From NCBI RefSeq assembly GCF_002954585.1, contig NZ_MSCI01000004.1:62001-126000 (forward strand): a DNA stretch of 64,000 bases. Reading direction: 5' to 3'. This DNA comes from Vibrio chagasii. Its GTDB lineage: Bacteria; Pseudomonadota; Gammaproteobacteria; Enterobacterales; Vibrionaceae. The translations under genes were made by a program, and so were the position numbers. The notes beneath the pieces are model-generated. The model saw nothing but the letters and a program-made list of their open reading frames with translations. It was not told the origin of the DNA and did no database searches. Position 1 is the stretch's first letter, and each line of letters begins with the position of its first letter. This document shows positions 41,755-49,083 of this stretch, one piece after another.

Positions 41755-42966
41755 ATGAGCAAAGTTAACGTAAAGAAAGTTGTAGTAGCCTACTCTGGCG
41801 GTCTTGATACATCAGTAATCATTCCATGGTTGAAAGAGAACTATGATTGTGAAGTTGTGGCGTTTGTCGCGGATGTTGGTCAAGGCGCTGAAGAACTAGA
41901 AGGCATTGAAGAGAAAGCAAAAGCTTCGGGTGCTTCTGAGTGTTACATCGCTGACCTTAAAGAAGAGATGGTTGCTGATTACATCTTCCCAACGCTAAAA
42001 ACCGGTGCTTACTACGAAGGCAAATACCTACTAGGTACTTCAATGGCTCGTCCAATCATTGCTAAGGCACAGGTTGAAGTTGCGCGTAAAGTAGGTGCAG
42101 ACGCACTGTGTCACGGTTGTACGGGTAAAGGTAATGACCAAGTTCGTTTTGAAGGTGCATTTGCTGCACTAGCACCAGACCTACACGTAATTGCACCATG
42201 GCGTGAGTGGGATCTAGTGAGCCGTGAAGAGTGTTTGGACTACCTAGCTGAGCGTAACATCCCTTGTACTGCTTCTCTGACTAAGATCTACTCTCGTGAC
42301 GCAAACGCATGGCACATCTCTACAGAAGGTGGCGTACTAGAAGATACATGGAACGCGCCAAACGGAGATTGCTGGGCATGGACGGTGGATCCTGAGCAAG
42401 CGCCAAACGAATCTGAAACAGTAACGCTTAAAGTAGAAAAAGGCGAAGTGGTTGCCGTTGACGGTGAAACAATGACGCCATACAACGCACTGGTTTACCT
42501 GAACGAGAAAGGTGCTAAGCACGGTGTTGGTCGTATCGATATCGTAGAGAACCGTCTTGTTGGTATGAAGTCGCGTGGTTGTTACGAAACTCCGGGTGGC
42601 ACCATCATGATGGAAGCGCTGCGTGCAGTAGAGCAACTGGTTCTTGATAAAGCAGCATTTGAATTCCGTGAAGAGCTAGGCGTTAAAGCTTCTCACCTTG
42701 TATACGATGGTCGTTGGTTCACTCCACTATGTAAGTCAATTCTTGCTGCGACAGAAGAGCTAGCGCAAGACGTTAACGGTGAGGTAGTTGTTAAGCTTTA
42801 CAAAGGCCATGCAACGGTAACTCAGAAGCGTTCTGACAACAGCTTATACTCAGAAGAGTTTGCAACCTTTGGTGAAGATGAAGTTTACGACCAAAGCCAT
42901 GCTGAAGGCTTCATCCGTCTTTACTCGCTATCAAGCCGTATCCGTGCTCTGAATAGCCAAAAGTAA
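41755..42966 (+). CDS. argG: Argininosuccinate synthase
   Basis: A 403-residue ATP pyrophosphatase-type enzyme that joins citrulline and aspartate. The ATP loop is VVVAYSGGLDTSVIIPWL near residue 15, and HGCTGKGNDQVRFEGAFAAL and SRDANAWHISTEGGVLED are substrate blocks. I start at ATG 41755 (MSKVNVKKVVVAY), 8 nt after AGGAG. An upstream ATG at 41698 adds a 19-residue segment with no homology. It lies 113 bp after argB and ends in its own terminator. It is of the type-1 family (short), unlike the longer E. coli ArgG. Confidence 0.97.
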   Translation: MSKVNVKKVVVAYSGGLDTSVIIPWLKENYDCEVVAFVADVGQGAEELEGIEEKAKASGASECYIADLKEEMVADYIFPTLKTGAYYEGKYLLGTSMARPIIAKAQVEVARKVGADALCHGCTGKGNDQVRFEGAFAALAPDLHVIAPWREWDLVSREECLDYLAERNIPCTASLTKIYSRDANAWHISTEGGVLEDTWNAPNGDCWAWTVDPEQAPNESETVTLKVEKGEVVAVDGETMTPYNALVYLNEKGAKHGVGRIDIVENRLVGMKSRGCYETPGGTIMMEALRAVEQLVLDKAAFEFREELGVKASHLVYDGRWFTPLCKSILAATEELAQDVNGEVVVKLYKGHATVTQKRSDNSLYSEEFATFGEDEVYDQSHAEGFIRLYSLSSRIRALNSQK

Positions 42967-43035
42967 TGCTAACAATGAGTTAGTAAGCTAGCCTTCACTG
43001 AAGTATTGAAGGCCAGCAAACAGACATGATTATGC

Positions 43036-43072
43036 AAAGCCCACTCACTATTGATTAGTGAGTGGGCTTTTT
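43036..43072 (+). terminator. Terminator of argG
   Basis: A 15-bp perfect stem (43036-43050 / 43056-43070), loop ttgat, T-run. argH is thus probably transcribed mainly from its own promoter. Confidence 0.92.
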
Positions 43073-43313
43073 ACTTTCTAATCGCTTAATAAATCAGCTT
43101 CGGTTTTTACTATCGGATGGCATATAATTCGCGCTCTACGCTGTAAAGAATCAATGGATGAATCTTTTGGTGAATAAATATGTTAAAAAAATGAATTAAT
43201 ACTTTATTTTCATTTTGAATTGCCGTAAGTTTAAACCATCAGAAAAATACTGAATCTTAATCAGAATTATCATTTGCAAAAACAGTGAGCACTGTGCAAT
43301 TAGGAGATACACA
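43073..43313. other. argH promoter region
   Basis: About 240 bp of AT-rich DNA after the argG terminator. It holds the two ARG-box-like sites at 43169-43207 and no gene. Confidence 0.6.
43169..43207. promoter_or_regulatory. Tandem ARG boxes upstream of argH
   Basis: Two sites begin with the perfect half site TGAAT: TGAAT-AAAT-ATGTT (43171) and TGAAT-TAAT-ACTTT (43192). The spacing is 21 bp, which is exactly the 18-bp box plus 3-bp gap used by ArgR hexamers. The distal halves are weak. They lie about 107-145 bp before argH. Confidence 0.55.
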
Positions 43314-45188
43314 ATGGCATTATGGGGCGGTAGATTTACCCAAGCAGCAGACACGCGGTTTAAAGATTTTAACGATTCTCTTCGTTTTGACTACCGATTG
43401 GCTGAGCAAGACATTGTGGGCTCAATTGCCTGGTCTAAAGCTCTACTGTCGGTCAACGTATTAACAGAAGAAGAGCAGCAGAAGCTTGAGTTAGCGCTGA
43501 ATGAGCTAAAACTTGAGGTAATGGAAGACCCTGAACAGATTCTACGTTCTGATGCAGAAGACATTCACAGCTGGGTTGAACAACAACTTATCGGCAAAGT
43601 CGGTGATTTGGGTAAAAAGCTTCACACTGGCCGTTCTCGTAATGACCAAGTGGCGACAGACCTGAAATTATGGTGTCGTCAACAAGGTAACCAACTGCTG
43701 CTAGCACTTGATCGCCTGCAGAGCCAAATGGTTAATGTTGCTTCTCAGCATCAAGGTACTGTGCTTCCTGGCTACACTCACTTACAACGTGCTCAGCCAG
43801 TAACGTTTGCTCACTGGTGTTTGGCTTACGTTGAAATGTTTGAGCGTGATTACTCGCGTTTGAATGATGCGATTAAGCGTCTAGATACATGTCCGCTGGG
43901 TTCTGGTGCCCTTGCTGGAACCGCTTATCCGATGGACCGTGAAGAGTTAGCTCACAACTTAGGTTTCCGTCGTGCAACGCGCAACTCTCTAGATTCAGTA
44001 TCTGACCGTGACCATGTGATGGAGCTGATGTCTATCGCTTCTATCTCTATGCTTCACCTTTCGCGTCTTGCGGAAGATATGATTTTCTACAACTCAGGTG
44101 AATCAAACTTCATCGAGTTAGCGGATACCGTGACATCAGGTTCATCTCTGATGCCACAGAAGAAAAACCCGGATGCATTAGAGCTTATCCGTGGTAAAAC
44201 AGGCCGTGTATACGGTTCACTTGCTGGCATGATGATGACAGTAAAAGCACTGCCTTTGGCTTACAACAAAGACATGCAAGAAGATAAAGAAGGTCTGTTC
44301 GACGCTTTAGACACTTGGAATGACTGTATGGAAATGGCGGCGCTGTGTTTTGACGGCATCAAAGTGAACGGCGAGCGTACACTTGAAGCAGCGAAGCAAG
44401 GTTATGCAAACTCTACGGAGCTAGCTGATTACCTAGTAGCGAAAGGCATTCCTTTCCGTGAAGCTCACCATATCGTAGGCGTAACCGTCGTTGCGGCGAT
44501 TGCGAAAGGCTGCGCTCTAGAAGAGTTAACCATTGCAGAGATGAAAGAGTTCTCTGAGGTGATAGAAGAGGATGTGTACGACATCCTGACCATTGAATCG
44601 TGTCTTGAAAAACGTAGTGCGCTAGGTGGTGTATCACCGAAGCAAGTGGCTTACGCGGTTGACCAAGCTGAGAAGCGTTTAGCGCAGCGTGATACCTCTA
44701 TCGTTAAGGTTCGTCCTGCTCGTTTGACTGACATTGAAGCGTTGGAAGGCATGGTCGCTTACTGGGCGAATATGGGTGAAAACCTACCTCGTTCTCGTAA
44801 TGAGCTGGTGCGTGATATTGGCTCATTCGCCGTCGCAGAACATCATGGCGAAGTGACCGGTTGTGCATCGCTCTATGTCTATGACTCTGGTTTAGCGGAA
44901 ATCCGTTCACTGGGTGTCGAAGCTGGCTGGCAAGGTCAAGGGCAGGGCACTGCGATTGTTCAGCACTTGGTAGAGAAAGCACGCCAAATGGCAATTAAGA
45001 AAGTGTTTGTACTGACTCGTACGCCTGAGTTCTTTATGAAGCATGACTTCTTACCAACATCGAAATCTCTGCTGCCTGAGAAGGTACTGAAAGATTGTGA
45101 CCAGTGTCCTCGCCAACATGCATGTGATGAAGTCGCGTTGGAAGTGAACTTAGTCGAGCAGATAATTGCTAAGGTTAACGTTGCATAA
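43314..45188 (+). CDS. argH: Argininosuccinate lyase fused to N-acetyltransferase domain, ArgH(A)
   Basis: A 624-residue bifunctional protein. Residues 1 to about 460 are argininosuccinate lyase, which splits argininosuccinate to arginine and fumarate: ALWGGRFTQAADTRFKDFNDS, AEDIHSWVEQQLIGKVGDLG, KKLHTGRSRNDQVATD, and the lyase signature GSSLMPQKKNPD. From about 465 a GNAT acetyltransferase domain follows, VKVRPARLTDIEALEGMVAY through IRSLGVEAGWQGQGQGTAIV (acetyl-CoA loop) to FMKHDFLPTS. Such ArgH(A) fusions with N-acetylglutamate synthase activity are known from Moritella and vibrios. So the last enzyme also supplies the first step. Length is 160-170 residues above plain ArgH (457). Confidence 0.95.
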   Translation: MALWGGRFTQAADTRFKDFNDSLRFDYRLAEQDIVGSIAWSKALLSVNVLTEEEQQKLELALNELKLEVMEDPEQILRSDAEDIHSWVEQQLIGKVGDLGKKLHTGRSRNDQVATDLKLWCRQQGNQLLLALDRLQSQMVNVASQHQGTVLPGYTHLQRAQPVTFAHWCLAYVEMFERDYSRLNDAIKRLDTCPLGSGALAGTAYPMDREELAHNLGFRRATRNSLDSVSDRDHVMELMSIASISMLHLSRLAEDMIFYNSGESNFIELADTVTSGSSLMPQKKNPDALELIRGKTGRVYGSLAGMMMTVKALPLAYNKDMQEDKEGLFDALDTWNDCMEMAALCFDGIKVNGERTLEAAKQGYANSTELADYLVAKGIPFREAHHIVGVTVVAAIAKGCALEELTIAEMKEFSEVIEEDVYDILTIESCLEKRSALGGVSPKQVAYAVDQAEKRLAQRDTSIVKVRPARLTDIEALEGMVAYWANMGENLPRSRNELVRDIGSFAVAEHHGEVTGCASLYVYDSGLAEIRSLGVEAGWQGQGQGTAIVQHLVEKARQMAIKKVFVLTRTPEFFMKHDFLPTSKSLLPEKVLKDCDQCPRQHACDEVALEVNLVEQIIAKVNVA

Positions 45189-45211
45189 CACCTTGATTTT
45201 ATGGGCCCTAA

Positions 45212-45239
45212 AAAAAAGATCAAAAATCTGATCTTTTTT
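45212..45239 (+). terminator. First terminator after argH
   Basis: An 11-bp stem aaaaaagatca (45212-45222) / tgatctttttt (45229-45239) with a 6-nt loop. It is AT-rich but is followed and made up by T at the end. Confidence 0.75.
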
Positions 45240-45248
45240 GGGAACAAA

Positions 45249-45308
45249 CTAAGAAAAGCCCGGTCTATTAAAGTACCACTGCTTTTTCTTAGAATTTTCT
45301 AAGAAAGC
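45249..45308 (+). other. Alternative-hairpin block between two terminators
   Basis: CTAAGAAAAGC (45249-45259) and CTAAGAAAGC (45299-45308) can each pair with the same middle segment GCTTTTTCTTAG (45281-45292). Pairing with the second copy would break into the stem of the next terminator (45304-45335). This resembles an attenuator. No gene lies immediately downstream on this strand. Confidence 0.5.
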
Positions 45309-45337
45309 CCCAAAACCGATTGGTTTTGGGGCTTTTT
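45304..45337 (+). terminator. Second, strong terminator after argH
   Basis: A 14-bp perfect stem aaagccccaaaacc (45304-45317) / ggttttggggcttt (45322-45335) with loop gatt and a six-T run. On the minus strand it could also end the DUF3624 gene. Confidence 0.9.
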
Positions 45338-45406
45338 TCTATCTGCCTTTGGCGAAAGGTGAGAGCTCGATAATTGAGATGATCGCCTGTCCTACAAATA
45401 CCTCAG

Positions 45407-45655
45407 CTAACGCTTTTTGCTTCTCAAAGGCAGTACCAAGAACTTCATTATCCAATGCAGCGACAATAAACCACTGAATGCGAACGCTGCCATCATCAAA
45501 GCGATGGCGTTGATGGTTTTTGGGTCTTCCCTGAAAAACAGCCACCATACTCCCCAACTCAATATCGACAACACCGTGAGTTGATTCATACAACGCTGGC
45601 AACGACCGAGTTTGTTGAAGATTTTTTCATTTTTATTGCAATGAAGACATGTCAT
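45407..45655 (-). CDS. DUF3624 family small membrane protein
   Basis: An 82-residue protein. A cysteine-rich N-terminus (MTCLHCNKNEKIFNKLGRCQ then RC) has two CxxC pairs of a small zinc-ribbon type. Two membrane segments follow (TVLSILSWGVWWLFF and INAIALMMAAFAFSGLLSLHWIM) and a basic tail. This plan matches the DUF3624 family of vibrios. The function is unknown. An alternative frame on the same strand (45339-45602) has no family resemblance and is rejected. Confidence 0.8.
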   Translation of the reverse strand: MTCLHCNKNEKIFNKLGRCQRCMNQLTVLSILSWGVWWLFFREDPKTINAIALMMAAFAFSGLLSLHWIMKFLVLPLRSKKR

Positions 45656-45742
45656 CTTGGGCTTGATTCGCGTTATGCTTATTGCCCTGATAATAACACG
45701 TCACAAGATATTGGATCACGGTGACATAGAGAGAGAAGATCG

Positions 45743-46090
45743 ATGATTGAGCGCCAAGAAACCAAGCAACGCATGAGCCGTATTGTTAAACACAACGGTA
45801 CTATCTACCTATGTGGCCAAGTTTGTGCGGATGCAACAAAAGGCATTACAGAGCAAACACAGACGATGCTAGATAAAGTAGAAGCGTTACTTGAGCAAGC
45901 TGGCAGTGACAAAGAGCACATGCTGTCAGCAACGATTTACTTGAAAGACATGAAAGACTTCCAAGAAATGAACGCAGTATGGGATGCATGGGTTCCAGAA
46001 GGTCACGCTCCTGCTCGCGCATGTGTGACTGGCGACATGGCTCGTGAAGCACTACTTGTTGAGATCTCTGTGATTGCAGCTGAGAAGTAA
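45743..46090 (+). CDS. RidA-family protein (YoaB-like)
   Basis: A 115-residue YjgF/YER057c/UK114-family protein. True RidA hydrolyses reactive enamines/imines such as 2-aminoacrylate. Here the conserved arginine lies in APARACVTGDMAREALLVEI, and YLCGQVCADATKGITEQTQT forms the pocket. The sequence is closer to the YoaB branch (ATIYLKDMKDFQEMNAVWDA) than to RidA itself, so the activity is uncertain. It stands alone after DUF3624, divergent. Confidence 0.88.
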   Translation: MIERQETKQRMSRIVKHNGTIYLCGQVCADATKGITEQTQTMLDKVEALLEQAGSDKEHMLSATIYLKDMKDFQEMNAVWDAWVPEGHAPARACVTGDMAREALLVEISVIAAEK

Positions 46091-46124
46091 TTTTCTCGCA
46101 TTTAGCGATAAGTAACGGGTTTAA

Positions 46125-46369
46125 GAGATTCCAGATACTTCGCCCCTCAGTTCTGGAATGACGGATTAAGTGTTGGTTTAGTTGCTTAATTAAATCAACG
46201 TCATTCCCGATAGTGACGAAGGAGCGTAGTCGGGAATCTCTGTTTATGTGTGACAGAGACTCTAGATACTTCGTCCCTTAGTTCTGGAATGACGGATTAA
46301 GTTTAGGCTTAGTAGCTTAACTAAATCACGTCATTCCCGATAGTGACGAAGGAGCGTAATCGGGAATCT
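46125..46369. repeat. Tandem 130-bp double-hairpin repeat (two copies)
   Basis: Two copies with a 130-bp period (46125-46239 and 46258-46369). Each unit opens with an ATTCCAGA ... TCTGGAAT hairpin (altered to CTCTAGA in copy 2) and closes with the hairpin CATTCCCGATAGTGACGAAG ... TCGGGAATCT. The outer ends are also complementary (GGAATGACG with CGTCATTCC). This is the well-known vibrio intergenic palindromic element, often seen in converging 3' regions. It sits between the ridA-like gene and the Lpd-like gene and has no coding frame. Confidence 0.88.
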
Positions 46370-46393
46370 GTTATTTGCTCGTTGCCAAAAAAC

Positions 46394-46422
46394 AAAAAGG
46401 AAAGCCAATGGCTTTCCTTTTT
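46394..46422. terminator. Bidirectional terminator of the Lpd-like gene
   Basis: A 13-bp perfect stem aaaaaggaaagcc (46394-46406) / ggctttccttttt (46410-46422), loop aat, with T-runs on both strands. It is 39 bp past the stop on the minus strand. Confidence 0.87.
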
Positions 46423-46460
46423 AATATCTAATCTATGCGTTCTGTCTCAATCGACCGAGA

Positions 46461-47927
46461 TTAACAACCTGGACCACAGTCTAGACAGTGTTTCACCATC
46501 TCTGGACCTAGGTGCAGTTTCGCATTCAGGTCACGTAGTGCAGTTCGTACACCTTCTTCGATTACTGGGTGATAGAACGGCATATCTAGCATTTCAGAAA
46601 CCGTCATCTTGTTTTGGTGTGCCCATGCTAACAAGTGCGCTAAGTGTTCTGCGTTTGGTCCCATCATTTCAGCTCCAAGGAAGCGACCTGTACCTTGCTC
46701 GCCGTAAACATGCAGAATACCTTTGTTGCGTAGCATCACTCGTGAGCGGCCTTGGTTCTCGAAAGACACTTCACCCGTTGCGAAGCAACCACATGTGCCT
46801 AAGCGGGTAGTGATCTCTTTGTACGTTTCACCAACCATCGCGATTTGCGGGTCAGAGAAAACCGCTGAGATTTTAGAGCGGCGAAGGCCCGCACGAATCT
46901 CAGGGAAGCGACCTGCGTTATCACCCGCAATACGAGCTTGGTCTGCTGCTTCATGTAACAGAGGCAGTTGGTTGCTTGCATCACCCGCAATGAATACTGA
47001 TGGAAGCGATGTTTGTAGTGTGTAGTGGTCAGCGATTGGAACACCACGCTCATCAAGCTCTAGAGAGGTATTCTCTAGACCAAGTTTATCTGTATTAGGG
47101 CGACGGCCTGTCGCTGCCAATACGTATTCAACGATGTTGGTTTCTAGCTCACCTTGTTTATTGATGAACTGAATTTCGACACGTGGCTCACCCGCTTCTG
47201 TGGTAATACGCTTCATGCTTTCGATTTTTACGTCGGCATCGAGATAGAACTCTTCGTTGAAGGCTTTATTTGCGTAAGCCATGATCTCTGGGTCAGTTAC
47301 TGGGCCAACTTGACCACCCAAACCGAACAGTTTTGTCTTCACACCTAAGCGGTGTAGCGACTGACCAAGCTCTAAACCAATTACACCTGGGCCAAATACG
47401 GCAACAGATTCTGGTAAATCATCCCAGCTGAACACGTCATCGTTGATGATTAGGCGGTCGCCAAGTTCATTCCAAACGGCAGGATATGCAGGGCGAGAGC
47501 CGGTTGCGATAACAATACGCTTTGCTTTGATTATTGTGTGGTCATCAACTTGAAGTGTGTTGTCGTCTAAGAATTTTGCGTAGCCAGAGATTTTATCTTG
47601 CTCTGGGATTTCATCGACGCCTTCTAAAACAAAACCAACAAAACGGTCACGTTCAAACTTCACTCGGTCCATGACTTCACGACCGTTAATTACGATATCG
47701 CCTTGTGGGTGAACGCCAAAAGCCGGAGCTTTCTCGATTTGGTGTACGCTTTCCGCAGCTGCAATAAGCAGTTTAGATGGCATACAACCAACACGAGCAC
47801 AGGTTGTACCGTAAGGGCCGCCTTCAATCATCACGACACTGTCAGTGTGTGCTTTTGCAGCGCGGTATGATCCTAGACCTGCCGTACCGCCCCCGATAAC
47901 TGCTACATCTACATTGACTTGTTTCAT
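46461..47927 (-). CDS. Dihydrolipoyl dehydrogenase-like flavoprotein disulfide reductase
   Basis: A 488-residue FAD/NAD oxidoreductase. FAD binding begins DVAVIGGGTAGLGSYRAAKA. The redox-active disulfide is in GTTCARVGCMPSKLL (C-x4-C, with ARV in place of the LNV of true Lpd). The second nucleotide motif is VAVFGPGVIGLELGQSL. The catalytic His/Glu pair is in FYHPVIEEGVRTAL. The extreme C-terminus CLDCGPGC adds three cysteines not in standard Lpd. No 2-oxoacid dehydrogenase genes are near, while a Prx-Grx and oxyR follow, so a thiol-redox role is possible. Start ATG 47927 is chosen over 47975, where 16 residues of no homology would be added. Confidence 0.85.
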   Translation of the reverse strand: MKQVNVDVAVIGGGTAGLGSYRAAKAHTDSVVMIEGGPYGTTCARVGCMPSKLLIAAAESVHQIEKAPAFGVHPQGDIVINGREVMDRVKFERDRFVGFVLEGVDEIPEQDKISGYAKFLDDNTLQVDDHTIIKAKRIVIATGSRPAYPAVWNELGDRLIINDDVFSWDDLPESVAVFGPGVIGLELGQSLHRLGVKTKLFGLGGQVGPVTDPEIMAYANKAFNEEFYLDADVKIESMKRITTEAGEPRVEIQFINKQGELETNIVEYVLAATGRRPNTDKLGLENTSLELDERGVPIADHYTLQTSLPSVFIAGDASNQLPLLHEAADQARIAGDNAGRFPEIRAGLRRSKISAVFSDPQIAMVGETYKEITTRLGTCGCFATGEVSFENQGRSRVMLRNKGILHVYGEQGTGRFLGAEMMGPNAEHLAHLLAWAHQNKMTVSEMLDMPFYHPVIEEGVRTALRDLNAKLHLGPEMVKHCLDCGPGC

Positions 47928-48134
47928 AATAATTTTCTCGCAATGGCTAAATTTAGTTTGAACGAACCCCTCCAACTCATGTGATGTTTTTAGTGAGTCA
48001 GGATAGCGGGTCAGTTTTGTGGTTCTGTTTTATTAGGTTTAGCTTGTGACTGTGGTTAATGCGAGCCACAAGCTTGATTCAACCCGATAGGGTTAGCTAA
48101 CCCACAAGTTAGTGGGTTAGCCTTTTGGCAGTGA

Positions 48135-48863
48135 TTAGCCTAGGAAAGCTTCTAACTCTTCGCTACCACCAATGTGTTTACCACCGATGAATACTTGAGG
48201 AACCGTTGTGCGACCAGAGATTGCACGTAGGCTTACAGTAGTAGCGTCTTTACCTAGCACTACTTCTTCGTAGTTTAGGCCTTTGTCGATTAGGTTCTGT
48301 TTCGCTTTCATACAGAAAGGACAGCCTGGCTTAGTGAATACTGTGATTGACTCTTGCTCTTTGTGCTCTGGAGCAATGTAGTTCAGCATAGTGTCTGCAT
48401 CAGAAACCTTGAACGGGTCGCCTGGTACGTCTTCTTCGATGAACATTTTCTCTACCACGCCGTTTTTAACTAGCATGCTGTAGCGCCATGAACGTTTGCC
48501 GAAGCCGATGTCGTTTTTCTCAACTAGCATACCCATGCCGTCTGTGAAATCACCGTTACCATCTGGGATGAATGAGATGTTTTCTGCTTCTTGGTCTGCT
48601 TTCCATGCGTTCATTACGAACGTATCGTTTACAGAAACACAAAGGATGTCATCAACACCGTTCTCTTTGAACACTGAATGTAGTTCGTTGTAACGAGGAA
48701 GGTGGCTTGACGAACAAGTTGGCGTAAACGCGCCTGGTAGGCTGAATACGATAACTGTTTTGTCTTTGAATAGCTCTTCAGTCGTTACGTTAACCCATGC
48801 ATCACCTTGGCGAGTTGGGAATGTTACTTGAGGGATTGATTGACCTTCTTTAGATGCAAACAT
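48135..48863 (-). CDS. Peroxiredoxin-glutaredoxin hybrid (Prx5-Grx)
   Basis: A 242-residue fusion. Residues 1 to about 165 are a Prx5-type peroxiredoxin with the peroxidatic Cys50 in SLPGAFTPTCSSSHLPRY. Residues 170-242 are a glutaredoxin domain with the CPFC motif (TVFTKPGCPFCMKAKQNL), TVPQVFIGG and IGGSEEL. The enzyme reduces hydrogen peroxide and alkyl peroxides with glutathione, its own Grx domain recycling the Prx. Such hybrids are known in Haemophilus, vibrios and others. It is divergent from oxyR with a good OxyR site between, so it is probably OxyR-controlled. Confidence 0.95.
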   Translation of the reverse strand: MFASKEGQSIPQVTFPTRQGDAWVNVTTEELFKDKTVIVFSLPGAFTPTCSSSHLPRYNELHSVFKENGVDDILCVSVNDTFVMNAWKADQEAENISFIPDGNGDFTDGMGMLVEKNDIGFGKRSWRYSMLVKNGVVEKMFIEEDVPGDPFKVSDADTMLNYIAPEHKEQESITVFTKPGCPFCMKAKQNLIDKGLNYEEVVLGKDATTVSLRAISGRTTVPQVFIGGKHIGGSEELEAFLG

Positions 48864-48974
48864 ATTGATTTCCTTAAATGATATTTTAATTTTGTTCTAT
48901 TAGAGCTTAACGCTTTTCGCTGCTCTGTTTCGTTTTGTTGAGCCCATTATTAGATAAATTCTTTGATAGCTCTA

Positions 48975-49011
48975 ATCGTTTGATGTTATGGTTTTGATAG
49001 GTAAATTCTAT
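48975..49011. promoter_or_regulatory. OxyR binding site between prx-grx and oxyR
   Basis: Two ATAG-N7-CTAT-type elements spaced 7 bp apart as OxyR requires. The first is ATCG-N7-TTAT (48975-48989), the second is ATAG-N7-CTAT (48997-49011, perfect outer tetrads). Counting the defined positions of the 37-bp consensus, 16 of 20 match. It lies 73 bp before oxyR and 112 bp before prx-grx. Confidence 0.8.
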
Positions 49012-49083
49012 CAAGAGCATTTTTCTTTTAAATGTTGCTATGAAAACCCTTGTTCTTATTAAACCTGAGGTAAGAGACTGATC

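Noticed and set aside
45339..45602. An 87-codon open frame overlapping the DUF3624 gene on the same strand
   Set aside because: No family resemblance; the other frame has the CxxC pairs and membrane helices of DUF3624.
46125..46369. Possible CRISPR or transposon end pair
   Set aside because: The two units are whole tandem copies with internal hairpins, no transposase or target duplication, and no unique spacers.
48090..48121. GCTAACCCAC/GTGGGTTAGC hairpin after the Prx-Grx gene as a terminator
   Set aside because: A strong 10-bp stem, but no T-run follows on the minus strand; it may be a different structure, so not called.
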